From NCBI GenBank assembly GCA_902775375.1, contig CACYLU010000006.1:62001-126000 (forward strand): a stretch of DNA of 64,000 bases, in the 5' to 3' direction. Within the stretch, counting starts at the first letter, position 1, and the number at the start of each line of letters is the position of its first letter. The DNA comes from an uncultured Bacteroidales bacterium. GTDB lineage: Bacteria; Bacteroidota; Bacteroidia; Bacteroidales; Bacteroidaceae. Below, piece after piece: positions 9,122 through 18,434 of the stretch. Both the position numbers and the translations under genes were made by a program. The notes below the pieces were generated by a model, which saw only the letters and a program-made list of their open reading frames with translations, had not been told where the DNA came from and made no database searches.

Positions 9122-9991
9122 TTAGTTCTGTTGCAAGAATGCAATTACCGTATCTAATGGAGCATCTTTGAGAATCACTTTTTTGTTAGCATCAAGCAAA
9201 TAGAACGATGGGGTAGCAGGGATGTAATAGAGTAGTTTCTGTGTGATTTCCCCATCAGGACTGTAGGCGTCAATCCAATTAGCTGGATAGGTACGCACGT
9301 CTTTCTTCCAAGCATCATAATCTTTGTCGGCATAAATTGCCAGTACCGCTACGTCTTGACGCTTTAATTGATCTTCAGCAACTGCATAAGGCATGATGCG
9401 TTTGCAATTCTCGCAGTCGGGGTCGTGAAAGAATAGCAGGGTGAACTTGGCCTGTATATTGCTCAGCTTCCCTTGCTGGCCATTACGTTCTGTATAGGAG
9501 AAATCGGTAGCAGGTTGTCCTGGCAGGTTCTTTTTGGTTTGTGTAAGTTTGAAGGTATAACGCTGACGGGCAGCGGCATCATTAGCATAATATGGACGTA
9601 TATTGCGCAAAAAATGAACGTATACAACATCGTTGCGCAATGGTGAGTTGGGGTTGTCGAGGTAATGGTTAATCATCTGACTATAATGATTCTTCCCCCA
9701 ACTGGTGGTGAACGCCAGGTCATAAAATATCTTTGTAGCGTTTTCTATGAGCTCATCGTTGCCATAGCCCAATACATTGATGAAATCAGCAAAGCCCTGC
9801 TCACCCAAATCCTGATTTACTTGAGTGGTGTCGTTGAACTGATAGTTATCCCAGAAATGATTCACTAGGTATGTGAGTCGCTCTTCTGGCTGTCTCATCG
9901 TTTCAGGTATCTGAGGCAGAGGGAAAGCGTTCTGAGCCAACAGATTGATGACACATGCCATTGCTATAATCAAAGTTTGTAGTCTTTTCAT
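9122..9991 (-). CDS. Exported DUF5106/thioredoxin-fold protein
   Basis: A predicted periplasmic protein of 289 residues when started at the ATG at 9991, which begins a good signal peptide (MKRLQTLIIAMACVINLLAQ). The longer frame adds 25 polar residues ahead of it and is rejected. The N-terminal 150 residues match the DUF5106 type of helical domain. The C-terminal part is a TlpA/ResA-like thioredoxin domain with the active-site motif DPDCENCKR and the cis-Pro segment PATPSFYLLD. It probably serves in envelope thiol redox or peroxide handling; the specific partner is unknown. It lies 40 bp downstream of the Nudix gene on the same strand. Confidence 0.82.
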   Translation of the reverse strand: MKRLQTLIIAMACVINLLAQNAFPLPQIPETMRQPEERLTYLVNHFWDNYQFNDTTQVNQDLGEQGFADFINVLGYGNDELIENATKIFYDLAFTTSWGKNHYSQMINHYLDNPNSPLRNDVVYVHFLRNIRPYYANDAAARQRYTFKLTQTKKNLPGQPATDFSYTERNGQQGKLSNIQAKFTLLFFHDPDCENCKRIMPYAVAEDQLKRQDVAVLAIYADKDYDAWKKDVRTYPANWIDAYSPDGEITQKLLYYIPATPSFYLLDANKKVILKDAPLDTVIAFLQQN

Positions 9992-10031
9992 AATAATCCT
10001 TTTGATGTGTGCTAAGGTAATGCAATTTTTG

Positions 10032-10535
10032 CTATTCGCCAAATACTTGTTGGAATTCTTGCTCAAAGTTGGGAGTGAAGATGCCTTTGCCTATGTTGGA
10101 TTTGATGTCGCTGATGCTCCAAAAGCGTCCTCCATCCAACTCAGCAGTAGGCCGAATCTCACCATCATAGACGGTCTTGTGCACAAACACTAGTTCTTTC
10201 TCACGCACAGAATCATATACATACACTTTGATGCGCTCAGGGGTATAGTCAGTGATGCCAATCTCTTCTTCCACCTCTCTCCTCAATGCTTGCTCCACAT
10301 TCTCCCCTAAATCCACATGCCCGCCTACGGCAGTATCCCATTTCCCAGGTTGAATGTCTTTCCATTCAGGTCGTTTCTGCAGGTAAAGTTCACCTTTTGA
10401 GTTGAAAACATGCAAGTGTACCACAGGGTGCATCAGTCTGCTACCGCTGTGACACTCGCCACGTGTGGCAGCTCCTATAATATTGCCTTCCTCATCGCAG
10501 AGGGGAAGCATTTCTTTGAGGTTATCTTTTGGCAT
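10032..10535 (-). CDS. Nudix hydrolase
   Basis: A cytosolic pyrophosphohydrolase of 167 residues from the ATG at 10535, five bases after the queA stop. The Nudix box is complete at GGHVDLGENVEQALRREV followed by EEEIGI, with the G-x5-E-x7-RE-x-x-EE pattern. The N-terminus (LCDEEGNIIGAATRGECHSG, MHPVVHLHVFN, KRPEWKDIQPGKWD) resembles the isopentenyl-diphosphate isomerase-like/YfcD branch. The substrate cannot be told from sequence. It is probably cotranscribed with queA. Confidence 0.9.
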   Translation of the reverse strand: MPKDNLKEMLPLCDEEGNIIGAATRGECHSGSRLMHPVVHLHVFNSKGELYLQKRPEWKDIQPGKWDTAVGGHVDLGENVEQALRREVEEEIGITDYTPERIKVYVYDSVREKELVFVHKTVYDGEIRPTAELDGGRFWSISDIKSNIGKGIFTPNFEQEFQQVFGE

Positions 10536-10539
10536 ACTA

Positions 10540-11769
10540 TTATGGGATAATAAATGAAGAATCGCCATAACTTAGGAAGCGGAAGTTGTGGCTTAGGGCG
10601 TAGTCATAAATCGTATGCCAATCACCTTGCACAAAGGCTGATACCAGCAGCAATAAGGTGCTCTGGGGTTGATGGAAATTGGTAACCATAGCCTTTACTA
10701 CCTGGTACTGATAGCCAGGAGCAATGATGATTTGCGTGCTACTATGCAGGGTGTCCAGCTCATGACGATTCATATAATCCAATAGGGCCTGCAAAGCATC
10801 AACAGATGAGATGTCTTTTGCACTGGCTGGCAATTCATATGGTTGCCACTGCTTTACTTTAAGCTGTTCGTCGGAAGCATCAGGATGCAGTATCAGAGTA
10901 ACCCCCATGTGATAGAGTGACTCAAGTGTACGCACAGAGGTAGTACCTACTGCAATTGCCTTGCCGCCATGATGGATGAGGCTCTCGATGGTAGATTTGC
11001 TGACTGAAATCCATTCGGTATGCATTTCATGTCCCTCAATCTCTTCGCTCTTGACAGGTTTGAAAGTGCCGGCTCCAACATGCAGAGTCAGTTCTTCCAT
11101 ATCCACTCCTTTTTCCTTGAGGGCATCCAGCACACGTTGTGTGAAATGCAAACCTGCGGTGGGAGCAGCCACTGAACCTTTTATTTTGGAATAAACTGTC
11201 TGGTAGGTCACCTTGTCACTTTCCTGCGTATCCCTGTTCAGATAAGGAGGAATGGGCAACTCGCCAAACACCTCCAAGATATCGGCAAAAGTAACTTTTT
11301 TGTTATTCCAACGGAAATCCACCCAGTGACTGGTGCCCACGGCTTCTTTCCGTTCTGCGGTCAATTTTATGAGTCGGCCTTTAACAATCATCTCCCTGCT
11401 CAGTAATTCACCTTTCCATTTCTTCAGGTTGCCGATGAGGCACAACCAAGCAGCATGCTCTGTCTGCTGGAAATTCAAGGCATAGTCGGTTGGTTCTATT
11501 GGCTCCAAACAGAACACTTCGATCAAGGCACCCGTCTCCTTACGAAAGTGAATGCGAGCTTGAATCACCTTGGTATTATTGAATACCATCAGTTCTCCTT
11601 TATTAATATATGAAGGTAAAGAGGTGAAGATATCCTCGCTCACTTTCCCATGCTGGTATAGCAGCAGCTTTGATTGATCTCTTACTGGCAAAGGGAACTT
11701 GGCAATTCGCTTGTCGGGCAAGTCGTAATTGAAATCCTGTATCTTGATGTGTTTTGGATTTAGTATCAT
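10540..11769 (-). CDS. queA: tRNA preQ1(34) S-adenosylmethionine ribosyltransferase-isomerase QueA
   Basis: Transfers and isomerises the ribosyl part of SAM onto preQ1 in tRNA to give epoxyqueuosine, the penultimate step of queuosine synthesis. It has 409 residues, longer than the roughly 350 of E. coli QueA. Family motifs are FNYDLPDKRIAKFPL near the N-terminus, KGSVAAPTAGLHFT in the middle, LHVGAGTFKPV, AVGTTSVRTLES and NFHQPQSTLLLLVSAF near the C-terminus. It heads a minus-strand unit with the Nudix gene and diverges from uraA; each has its own -7 box in the 73-bp gap. Confidence 0.96.
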   Translation of the reverse strand: MILNPKHIKIQDFNYDLPDKRIAKFPLPVRDQSKLLLYQHGKVSEDIFTSLPSYINKGELMVFNNTKVIQARIHFRKETGALIEVFCLEPIEPTDYALNFQQTEHAAWLCLIGNLKKWKGELLSREMIVKGRLIKLTAERKEAVGTSHWVDFRWNNKKVTFADILEVFGELPIPPYLNRDTQESDKVTYQTVYSKIKGSVAAPTAGLHFTQRVLDALKEKGVDMEELTLHVGAGTFKPVKSEEIEGHEMHTEWISVSKSTIESLIHHGGKAIAVGTTSVRTLESLYHMGVTLILHPDASDEQLKVKQWQPYELPASAKDISSVDALQALLDYMNRHELDTLHSSTQIIIAPGYQYQVVKAMVTNFHQPQSTLLLLVSAFVQGDWHTIYDYALSHNFRFLSYGDSSFIIP

Positions 11770-11788
11770 TATTTTTCTAAATTTGTGT

Positions 11789-11797
11789 GCAAAGATA
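11789..11797 (-). promoter_or_regulatory. Promoter -7 element TATCTTTGC for queA
   Basis: Minus-strand consensus box 20 bases before the queA ATG, back to back with the uraA promoter. Confidence 0.65.
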
Positions 11798-11808
11798 ATA
11801 AAAAACTA

Positions 11809-11817
11809 TATATTTGC
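11809..11817 (+). promoter_or_regulatory. Promoter -7 element TATATTTGC for the nucleobase transport genes
   Basis: Plus-strand consensus box 26 bases before the uraA ATG. The leader is too short for a purine or preQ1 riboswitch. Confidence 0.65.
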
Positions 11818-11842
11818 ATCTACAACCAATTTATAATGTTAC

Positions 11843-13045
11843 ATGGATGACCTGAATCTAACACCATTCCGAAAAACAGTAGTAGGCGTGCAATTCTTAT
11901 TTGTGGCTTTCGGATCTACTGTCTTAGTGCCATTGTTGGTTGGGCTCGACCCATCTACAGCCCTGTTCTCAGCAGGCATCGGTACGTTAATCTTTCATTT
12001 AGTGACCAAAGGCATAGTTCCCATCTTTTTGGGTTCCAGCTTTGCTTTCATCACCCCTATCATCGCTGCTTCTGCCGAGTGGGGTATGTCTGGCACCTTG
12101 GCTGGCTTTGCTGGTGTGTCGTTGATTTATTTCTTGATGGCAGGCCTGATAAAATGGAAAGGTATGCAATTGCTTGACAGACTCTTCCCGCCTGTAGTGA
12201 TTGGCCCTGTTATCATGTTGATAGGTTTGTCGCTTTCCGGTACTGCTGTTGACATGGCGAAGACCGACTGGCTGCTGGCCTTGGTAGCACTGGCCGTTTC
12301 CATCATCGTGATGATGTTTGGTAAAGGACTGCTTAAACTCTTGCCAGTTATCAGTGGCATCATTGCTGGTTTTTTGGTTGCCATCTGTTTGGGTAAGGTA
12401 GATTTCTCGGCAGTAGCAGATGCTTCCTGGTTTGCTTTGCCACAAAATATACGGCATCCACAGTTGCCTGCCTTTCAGTGGGAGCCTTTCATTTTTATGA
12501 TGCCAGTTGCATTAGCTGCTGTGGTGGAGCACGTGGGCGATGTTTATGCCATTAGTGCCGTGGCTGACAAAGACTTTGTCAAGAACCCAGGTTTGCATCG
12601 CACCATGTTGGGCGATGGTTTGGCTTGTTTGGCAGCAGCCTTGATGGGAGGACCTCCAGTAACTACCTATAGCGAAGTGACAGGTGCCGTGCAGATTACT
12701 CGTATTACCAATCCGCAGGTGATTCGTATAGCAGCCGTTACCGCTATATTATTTTCTATAGTGGGCAAACTGAATGCAATATTGCAAGCTATTCCGCAAG
12801 CCGTATTGGGTGGTATCATGCTCTTGCTCTTTGGTTCCATTGCAGCAGTGGGTGTGCAGAACCTGATGCGTAATCATGTAGATTTCGGTGTAACGCGTAA
12901 TATTATCATTGCCAGTATTATTCTGACAACAGGCATTGGCGGTGCTGTACTAACTGCCGGCTCGTTCTCACTTTCTGGTATCGGCTTGGCTGCCTTGATA
13001 GGCTTGGTGCTGAACCTCATACTGCCTAAAGAGAAAAAGGCATAA
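11843..13045 (+). CDS. uraA: Uracil permease, NCS2 family
   Basis: A proton-coupled inner-membrane importer of uracil, 400 residues with about 14 hydrophobic segments. The UraA-type motifs are visible: QFLFVAFGSTVLVPLLVGLD near residue 20, the substrate-binding helix VVEHVGDVYAIS (about 230-241), and the strand region GPPVTTYSEVTGAVQITR with the Glu typical of NCS2 transporters. It is first in a run of nucleobase transport genes (27 bp to the next) preceded by a promoter element. Substrate is inferred from family similarity; xanthine is the alternative. Confidence 0.92.
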   Translation: MDDLNLTPFRKTVVGVQFLFVAFGSTVLVPLLVGLDPSTALFSAGIGTLIFHLVTKGIVPIFLGSSFAFITPIIAASAEWGMSGTLAGFAGVSLIYFLMAGLIKWKGMQLLDRLFPPVVIGPVIMLIGLSLSGTAVDMAKTDWLLALVALAVSIIVMMFGKGLLKLLPVISGIIAGFLVAICLGKVDFSAVADASWFALPQNIRHPQLPAFQWEPFIFMMPVALAAVVEHVGDVYAISAVADKDFVKNPGLHRTMLGDGLACLAAALMGGPPVTTYSEVTGAVQITRITNPQVIRIAAVTAILFSIVGKLNAILQAIPQAVLGGIMLLLFGSIAAVGVQNLMRNHVDFGVTRNIIIASIILTTGIGGAVLTAGSFSLSGIGLAALIGLVLNLILPKEKKA

Positions 13046-13072
13046 TTCTATAAAACTTTAAACTTTAATACT

Positions 13073-14392
13073 ATGACTAAATACACATTATTGAGCCTTT
13101 TAGGCTTTGACCATTCAAAACATAGAATCAGGACTGAAGTGTTAGCGGGTGTAACAACTTTCTTGACTATGAGTTATATTTTAGCTGTCAACCCTTTGAT
13201 CCTGGGTGATGCAGGCATGGATAAGGCAGCAGTGTTCTCTGCTACTGTAATAGCAGCAGCTGTGGCCACGTTGGTGATGGCATTCTATGCCAAGATGCCA
13301 TTCGCATTGGCTTCAGGCATGGGATTAAATGCATTCTTCGCTTATACGTTGGTGGCTGTGATGGGCTATACCTGGCAGGAAGCTTTGGCAGCTGTATTCT
13401 TTGAAGGTGTTATCTTCATCTTGCTCACCGTCTTCAAGGTACGTGAGGCTATTGTGAATGCCATCCCGTTGAACCTTCGTTACTCTATCTCTGTAGGTAT
13501 AGGTCTCTTCATTGCTTATATTGGCTTGAAGAATGGCGGTGTGATTGTGGCGAGCGACTCCACCATCACATCACTTTGTAGCTGGACACCAACTTCATTG
13601 GTAGCTGTGGCTGGTATCCTGATAGGTGCAGCTTTGCTGAAGCTGAATGTCAAAGGTGCCTTGTTCATTACCATCTTACTGATGACTTTGATAGGCATCC
13701 CGTTTGGCGTGACTCAGATCCCTGAAGATTTCTCTTTGATGAGTTTGCCTTCATCTATCGGGCCAGTTGCTTTGAAGTTTGATTTCTCACGATTCATAGC
13801 TTTGGATGTGGAATACCTGATTGTGGTGTTTACTCTGTTGTTCATGGATTTGTTTGATACCTTAGGCACCTTGATTGGCGCATCTACCAGTGCTGGTATG
13901 GCCGATAAGAACGGGCGCATACATGGCTTGAATAAAGCCTTGATGGCCGATGCTATAGGTACTACCGTGGGTGCTTTGTGTGGTACATCTACAGTTACTA
14001 CCTATGTTGAAAGTACAACAGGTATTGCTGAAGGTGGACGAACAGGCTTGACTGCCTTCTCTGTAGCCATGCTGTTTTTGCTCGCCTTGTTCTTCTCGCC
14101 TTTGTTCTTGGTAATTCCTTCTGCAGCTACTACCAGTGCATTGGTATTGGTAGGTGTGATGATGATTAGACCAATTACGAAACTGGACTTCCATGATATG
14201 TCAGAGGCTTTGCCATGCTTCGTTACAATCTTGATGATGCCATTCACCGCAAGTATTTCAGAGGGCATTGTGCTGGGTATGTTGTCATATGTGATAGTAA
14301 AGGTGCTGGTAGGTAAGGGCAAGGAACTGTCTTGGGTGATGTATGTATTGGCTGCCTTCTTCGTGCTGAAGTATGTGGCTCCGTTGATTTAA
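13073..14392 (+). CDS. NCS2 family permease, AzgA-like (adenine/guanine/hypoxanthine)
   Basis: An inner-membrane purine base permease of 439 residues. It has the AzgA-type opening VLAGVTTFLTMSYILAVNP, the loop ASGMGLNAFFAYTLV, the helix LFMDLFDTLGTLIGAST and the motif GTSTVTTYVESTTGIAEGGR. It is multi-pass, with about 12 or more hydrophobic segments. It follows uraA by 27 bp and precedes a Tsx-like barrel, so the cluster covers pyrimidine and purine salvage. Which purine is carried is not decidable here. Confidence 0.93.
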   Translation: MTKYTLLSLLGFDHSKHRIRTEVLAGVTTFLTMSYILAVNPLILGDAGMDKAAVFSATVIAAAVATLVMAFYAKMPFALASGMGLNAFFAYTLVAVMGYTWQEALAAVFFEGVIFILLTVFKVREAIVNAIPLNLRYSISVGIGLFIAYIGLKNGGVIVASDSTITSLCSWTPTSLVAVAGILIGAALLKLNVKGALFITILLMTLIGIPFGVTQIPEDFSLMSLPSSIGPVALKFDFSRFIALDVEYLIVVFTLLFMDLFDTLGTLIGASTSAGMADKNGRIHGLNKALMADAIGTTVGALCGTSTVTTYVESTTGIAEGGRTGLTAFSVAMLFLLALFFSPLFLVIPSAATTSALVLVGVMMIRPITKLDFHDMSEALPCFVTILMMPFTASISEGIVLGMLSYVIVKVLVGKGKELSWVMYVLAAFFVLKYVAPLI

Positions 14393-14423
14393 TGGATAAT
14401 TGATAATGGTTAATTGATGATTA
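14393..14423. repeat. Copy of the short AT-rich ATAATTGATAATGG-type repeat
   Basis: The 31 bases after the permease stop consist of iterated ATTGATAATGG/TTAATTGATG words. The reverse complement of this pattern occurs between frr and pyrH (21701-21727), and a related palindromic copy lies inside topB. Confidence 0.6.
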
Positions 14424-14425
14424 TT

Positions 14426-15169
14426 ATGAAAAAGATATTATTTGTATTATTTACACTATTAGTTTGTGGTCAGTGGTCTATTGTAAATGGCCAGAATATA
14501 CAGTTGCACTATAATTCAAGTCATGCATTGTATGATGATCTCTCCAGTCGTCCAAGGGTATTTACAACCTTAGAACTATACAAACCCGACAAATGGGGCC
14601 ATACCTTCCTGTTTACCGATATCAACTATTATGCTGACGGTGCCGCTGGTGTTTATTGGGAGATCTCCCGCGAGTTCGATATCTCCAAGAACAAGCAGTG
14701 GGCTTTCCACCTGGAGTATAACGGTGGTGCGACGAGCATTAAGAATACTGCTATTGCTTCACGTTTCCAGCATGCGTTCCTCACAGGTTTTGCCTGGAAC
14801 TGGGCGAGCAGCGACTTTAACAGAACATTCTCCTTGCAGGCACTCTACAAGCAGTATTTCAATGGTATGGGGCGCGACGGCTATGCAGGCTTCCAGGGTA
14901 CTGCTGTTTGGGGTCTCAATTTTGCCAAGGGCTTGCTCACATTCTCTGGTTTCTGCGACCTTTGGTATGATCCTGATGTAAAGGGCAATCTTATCTTGCT
15001 GAGCCAGCCTCAGTTCTGGGTAAACCTCAACGCCCTGAAGGGTATGGATGGCGTGAACCTTAGCTTAGGTACAGAGGTTGAGGTAAGCAACAATTTTGTG
15101 TTCAACGACAAGGGTGACAATGATAAGTTCTATGTAACGCCTACATTGGCAGCAAAATGGACATTTTAA
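14426..15169 (+). CDS. DUF5020 outer-membrane protein, Tsx-like
   Basis: A predicted outer-membrane beta-barrel of 247 residues related to the nucleoside channel Tsx. The ATG at 14426 starts a signal peptide (MKKILFVLFTLLVCGQWSIV, then NGQ), so the frame start at 14414 is rejected. Alternating aromatic/hydrophobic strands follow, with WGHTFLFTDINYYADGAAG, RTFSLQALYKQYFNGMGRDG and a final aromatic residue (LAAKWTF), as usual for barrels. Lying 33 bp after the purine permease, it likely provides the outer-membrane step of nucleoside or nucleobase uptake. Confidence 0.86.
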   Translation: MKKILFVLFTLLVCGQWSIVNGQNIQLHYNSSHALYDDLSSRPRVFTTLELYKPDKWGHTFLFTDINYYADGAAGVYWEISREFDISKNKQWAFHLEYNGGATSIKNTAIASRFQHAFLTGFAWNWASSDFNRTFSLQALYKQYFNGMGRDGYAGFQGTAVWGLNFAKGLLTFSGFCDLWYDPDVKGNLILLSQPQFWVNLNALKGMDGVNLSLGTEVEVSNNFVFNDKGDNDKFYVTPTLAAKWTF

Positions 15170-15205
15170 TATTATATAAACGAAGTCAATCAAATTTTTA
15201 GTATC

Positions 15206-17080
15206 ATGAGAAGGTTTTTATTATGGAAAGTATGCCTCTGTTTATTTGCGTGCTTCTTTATTGTAAGCATGGTTGAGGCTAAGCACCGAAACTTTAAGGT
15301 GTCTGTTTATGTTCGCGCCTACGAGGTGGACAAGATGAAAGACACTCAGTGGCTGGAATCTACTTGGAAGACAATCTCTGAACAGTTGGATGTGGATAAG
15401 ATTTATCTGGAGACACATCGCGACTTGCTGATTGTGGATGATGCTACCCTTGAGAAAGCGAAGAACTTCTTCCTCAAGCAAGGTTTGGAGGTGGCTGGCG
15501 GTATCACTTATACCATCGACGAGAGCAATGATTTTGAAACATTCTGCTACTCTGACCCTGAGCACAGGAAAATTGTGCAGAACATTGCAGAGCATACAGC
15601 GAAGCATTTCGATGAGTTCCTGCTCGACGACTTCTTCTTTACAAGTTGCAAGAGTCCAGCAGAAATTGCTGCCAAAGGCAACATGACTTGGACTGAATAT
15701 CGCCTGAAGCTGATGAATGAGGCTGGCCGTAACTTGGTGGTGGGTCCTGCAAAGGCTGTAAATCCCAAGGTAAAGGTCATCATCAAATACCCTAACTGGT
15801 ATGACCATTTCGCAGGTTTGGGCTTCAACTTGCAAGACGGACCGTTTATCTTCGATGGCGTGTGGACAGGAACCGAAACGCGCGATCCAGGTAGCGACCA
15901 GCACTTGCAAAACTACCTCAGTTATAACATTATGCGCTACTTCGAAAACCTGCGTCCAGGCTATAATGGCGGTGGATGGGTTGACTCAGGTGGTATTAAC
16001 ATGAGCATGGACCGCTATGCAGAGCAGCTTCATCTGACGGCTATTGCCAAAGGACGCGATGTGATGCTCTTCGCCTACAACCAGCTGATTGACGTGCCAC
16101 TTAGAAACGAGTTCCGAGGCCCTTGGCAGGGCACAGGCACTAGCTGGGACTATGACCAGATGCGTGCTCCGTTCCAAAACAACGGCAAGACAGTGACTCC
16201 ATCTACTATGGCTCGCATTGCAGATGTTGTTTTGCGCAAGGCTGATGAGTTGTGTGGCAAACTGGGTAACCCCATTGGCATCAAGTCATACAAACCGTTC
16301 CACGCGCTGGGAGAGGATTTCCTGCAGAACTATCTGGGTATGATTGGTTTGCCAATGGATATGTATCCTACATTTGCTACCGACCAGAACATCATTTTGT
16401 TGACAGAACAGGCTGCTGGTGATCCTGATATCATGACCAAGATCAAGAAGCAGATACAAGGTGGACATGATGTGATTATCACTACAGGTCTGCTGAAGGC
16501 TATTCCTGAGAAGATTGCCGAGGTGTGCGAGTTGCGTTGCTCTGACCTGAAGGCTATTGTAAACGATTTCGGCCGTTTCGGTAAGAGCAAGCGTGAGTTC
16601 ATCATCCCACAGGTGCTTTACCAGACTAACGACAGCTGGGAGGTGATTAGTGCTGGTCGTCCATTGACAGGTGGCGTATCTGGCTATCCTATTCTGCATA
16701 AGGCGCTCTATTCAGGGGCATACCTCTATGTGCTGACAGTGCCAGATGATAAGGGCAATTTGTATGACTATCCAGAAGCTGCCTTGAATGAGATTCGTCG
16801 CGTCATGAGTCAGGATATGGATTTCTACATGGAAGGTCCTGCTAAGGTGAGCATGTTCATGTATGACAACAAGACGCTGATTGTTGAGAACTTCAACGAT
16901 GAACCTGTAGATATCAAGCTCGTTGGTGATACCAAGTTCAAGAAGTTCACTAACCTCGAAGATGGTACTGTGCTAAATGCTAATCAGGAAGATATTTTGA
17001 TAAAATATACACGTAAGCCAATGAGTAAGTTCTCCATGACGGTGAAGCCTCACTCTTATATGGCATTCAAGTATGAATAA
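15206..17080 (+). CDS. Secreted TIM-barrel, glycoside hydrolase-like protein
   Basis: An exported protein of 624 residues with an N-terminal signal peptide (MRRFLLWKVCLCLFACFFIV, then SMVEA). The first 330 residues look like a (beta/alpha)8 barrel: IYLETHRD, LEVAGGITYTID, FDEFLLDDFFF (paired acids at a strand end) and VKVIIKYPNWYDHF. The next 180 residues contain ANILLTEQ-like and VIITTGLL segments, resembling a beta-galactosidase trimerisation/GATase-like domain. A small beta domain ends the chain. I do not recognise a named family; a glycosidase is the most likely class, with Asp/Glu in the barrel as candidate catalytic residues. It is 36 bp after the DUF5020 gene, so may be cotranscribed, and is followed by a terminator. 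Confidence 0.7.
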   Translation: MRRFLLWKVCLCLFACFFIVSMVEAKHRNFKVSVYVRAYEVDKMKDTQWLESTWKTISEQLDVDKIYLETHRDLLIVDDATLEKAKNFFLKQGLEVAGGITYTIDESNDFETFCYSDPEHRKIVQNIAEHTAKHFDEFLLDDFFFTSCKSPAEIAAKGNMTWTEYRLKLMNEAGRNLVVGPAKAVNPKVKVIIKYPNWYDHFAGLGFNLQDGPFIFDGVWTGTETRDPGSDQHLQNYLSYNIMRYFENLRPGYNGGGWVDSGGINMSMDRYAEQLHLTAIAKGRDVMLFAYNQLIDVPLRNEFRGPWQGTGTSWDYDQMRAPFQNNGKTVTPSTMARIADVVLRKADELCGKLGNPIGIKSYKPFHALGEDFLQNYLGMIGLPMDMYPTFATDQNIILLTEQAAGDPDIMTKIKKQIQGGHDVIITTGLLKAIPEKIAEVCELRCSDLKAIVNDFGRFGKSKREFIIPQVLYQTNDSWEVISAGRPLTGGVSGYPILHKALYSGAYLYVLTVPDDKGNLYDYPEAALNEIRRVMSQDMDFYMEGPAKVSMFMYDNKTLIVENFNDEPVDIKLVGDTKFKKFTNLEDGTVLNANQEDILIKYTRKPMSKFSMTVKPHSYMAFKYE

Positions 17081-17091
17081 ATAATAATGAA

Positions 17092-17124
17092 GATGGGAGA
17101 GACACCAAGCTCTCCCATCGTTTT
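17092..17124 (+). terminator. Terminator after the secreted TIM-barrel gene
   Basis: A perfect 10-bp stem GATGGGAGAG/CTCTCCCATC with an 8-nt loop, followed by GTTTTA, 11 bases after the stop. Confidence 0.85.
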
Positions 17125-17138
17125 AATGAATAAATAAG

Positions 17139-18314
17139 ATGAAGATAGGTGATAAAGTGCGTTTCCTCTCAGAAGTAGGAGAGGGCAGAGTAGTGGGTTT
17201 TCAAGGTAAGGATATTGCATTGGTAGAGGATGCTGACGGCTTCGAAATTCCGATGCAGATAAAAGAGTTGGTGGTGGTGCAGACCGATGAGTATAACATT
17301 CCAACATCCCAACAAAAACAAAAGAGGGCTGAAGAAACGCCACATGCTAAGTCTGATGTGGCAGCTCCGTATCGTGGCAAGACTGCCCAGGAATCACCCT
17401 ATGATAGAGGTAGTGCACATGGCTCCGCTCATAATAGTACTTCTGCTAACGTGGAGCGGATGCCTTTCAGAGAGCATCATCCTGTCAGCGGTGTGTCTGC
17501 TGCCAGTGAGGTGAAAGGCGGTGACATCCTCAATGTCTATCTGGCCTATGTGCTTGTGGATATCAAGCAAGTGAGCACCACACCGTTTGAGACCTACTTG
17601 GTGAATGATAGCAACTACTACCTATATTACACCTATTGTAATCTGGAGAACCAGTCGTGTCAGGTGCGCTCGCAAGGCATGATTGAGCCCAATACCAAAC
17701 TATTCTTGGAGGAGTTTGAGAAGTCTGAACTGAATGATTTAGAGCGAGTGTCAGTACAGCTTATCGCCTTCAAAGACGGCAAGCCCTTTGCCATGAAGCC
17801 AGCCGTGAGTGTGGAGTTACGCATTGATGTGGTGAAGTTCTACAAACTGCATACCTTCCAGGACAACGATTTCTTTGAAGAGCCCGCCTTGCTATATGAT
17901 ATTGTGCGAAACGACCAGCCCGCCAAACAGTTGTATGTCAGTGCCGAGGAGGTGAAGAATGCCTTGATACAGAAAAGGGATGCTGTGCAGCCTGCCCGTA
18001 AGCCCGTTCAGAAGAAAGACGAACGCAATGGCATCCTTGAAGTTGATTTGCACATCAACGAGTTGTTAGACAATACCCATGGCCTTAGCAATGCCGATAT
18101 GCTGCACTACCAGCTCAAGAAATTTGTTGAAGTGATGGAGCAGTACAAGCACCAGCAGGGCAAGCGCATCGTGTTCATCCACGGCAAGGGTGAAGGTGTG
18201 CTGCGCAAGGCCATCCTCGACGAGCTCAAGCGCAAGTATCCGCGTTGTAAGTGGCAGGATGCCAGTTTCCAGGAATATGGATTCGGGGCGACGCAGGTCA
18301 CGATACATGCTTGA
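17139..18314 (+). CDS. DUF2027 domain protein with C-terminal Smr domain
   Basis: A cytosolic protein of 391 residues. The N-terminus ([21 protein letters not shown]) is the SH3-like start of DUF2027. A polar linker (about 60-125) leads to a central beta domain, and the last 85 residues are an Smr domain with VDLHINELL and the HGKGEGVLR signature. Smr domains are DNA or RNA nicking/binding modules known from MutS2; the role in this architecture is not established. The last 70 bp of the gene (18243-18312) are duplicated at 19693-19762, flanking an AT-rich islet. Here the gene ends in TGA, whereas the downstream copy would end in TAA. Confidence 0.9.
   Translation: MKIGDKVRFLSEVGEGRVVGFQGKDIALVEDADGFEIPMQIKELVVVQTDEYNIPTSQQKQKRAEETPHAKSDVAAPYRGKTAQESPYDRGSAHGSAHNSTSANVERMPFREHHPVSGVSAASEVKGGDILNVYLAYVLVDIKQVSTTPFETYLVNDSNYYLYYTYCNLENQSCQVRSQGMIEPNTKLFLEEFEKSELNDLERVSVQLIAFKDGKPFAMKPAVSVELRIDVVKFYKLHTFQDNDFFEEPALLYDIVRNDQPAKQLYVSAEEVKNALIQKRDAVQPARKPVQKKDERNGILEVDLHINELLDNTHGLSNADMLHYQLKKFVEVMEQYKHQQGKRIVFIHGKGEGVLRKAILDELKRKYPRCKWQDASFQEYGFGATQVTIHA
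18243..18312 (+). repeat. Left 70-bp direct repeat (end of the Smr gene)
   Basis: 69 of 70 bases are identical to 19693-19762. The one difference, T at 18266 against C at 19716, is synonymous (a Ser codon) when both are read in the Smr frame. The copy lies in the coding 3' end and ends one base before the last G of the codon context gct-tga. Confidence 0.95.
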
Positions 18315-18434
18315 GTTGCTTTTTTGCTTTTATCTTTTTTCATGAATTGAGACTGAGAGCATATCCATTAGAGGATTTTATGTATATCTATAATATTGTT
18401 TTGAAATTATGTTTAACTTTAAAAATGGATTTAT

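Noticed and set aside
11770..11842. PreQ1 or purine riboswitch in the queA-uraA gap
   Set aside because: Leaders on both sides are about 20-26 bases after the -7 boxes, too short for either aptamer.
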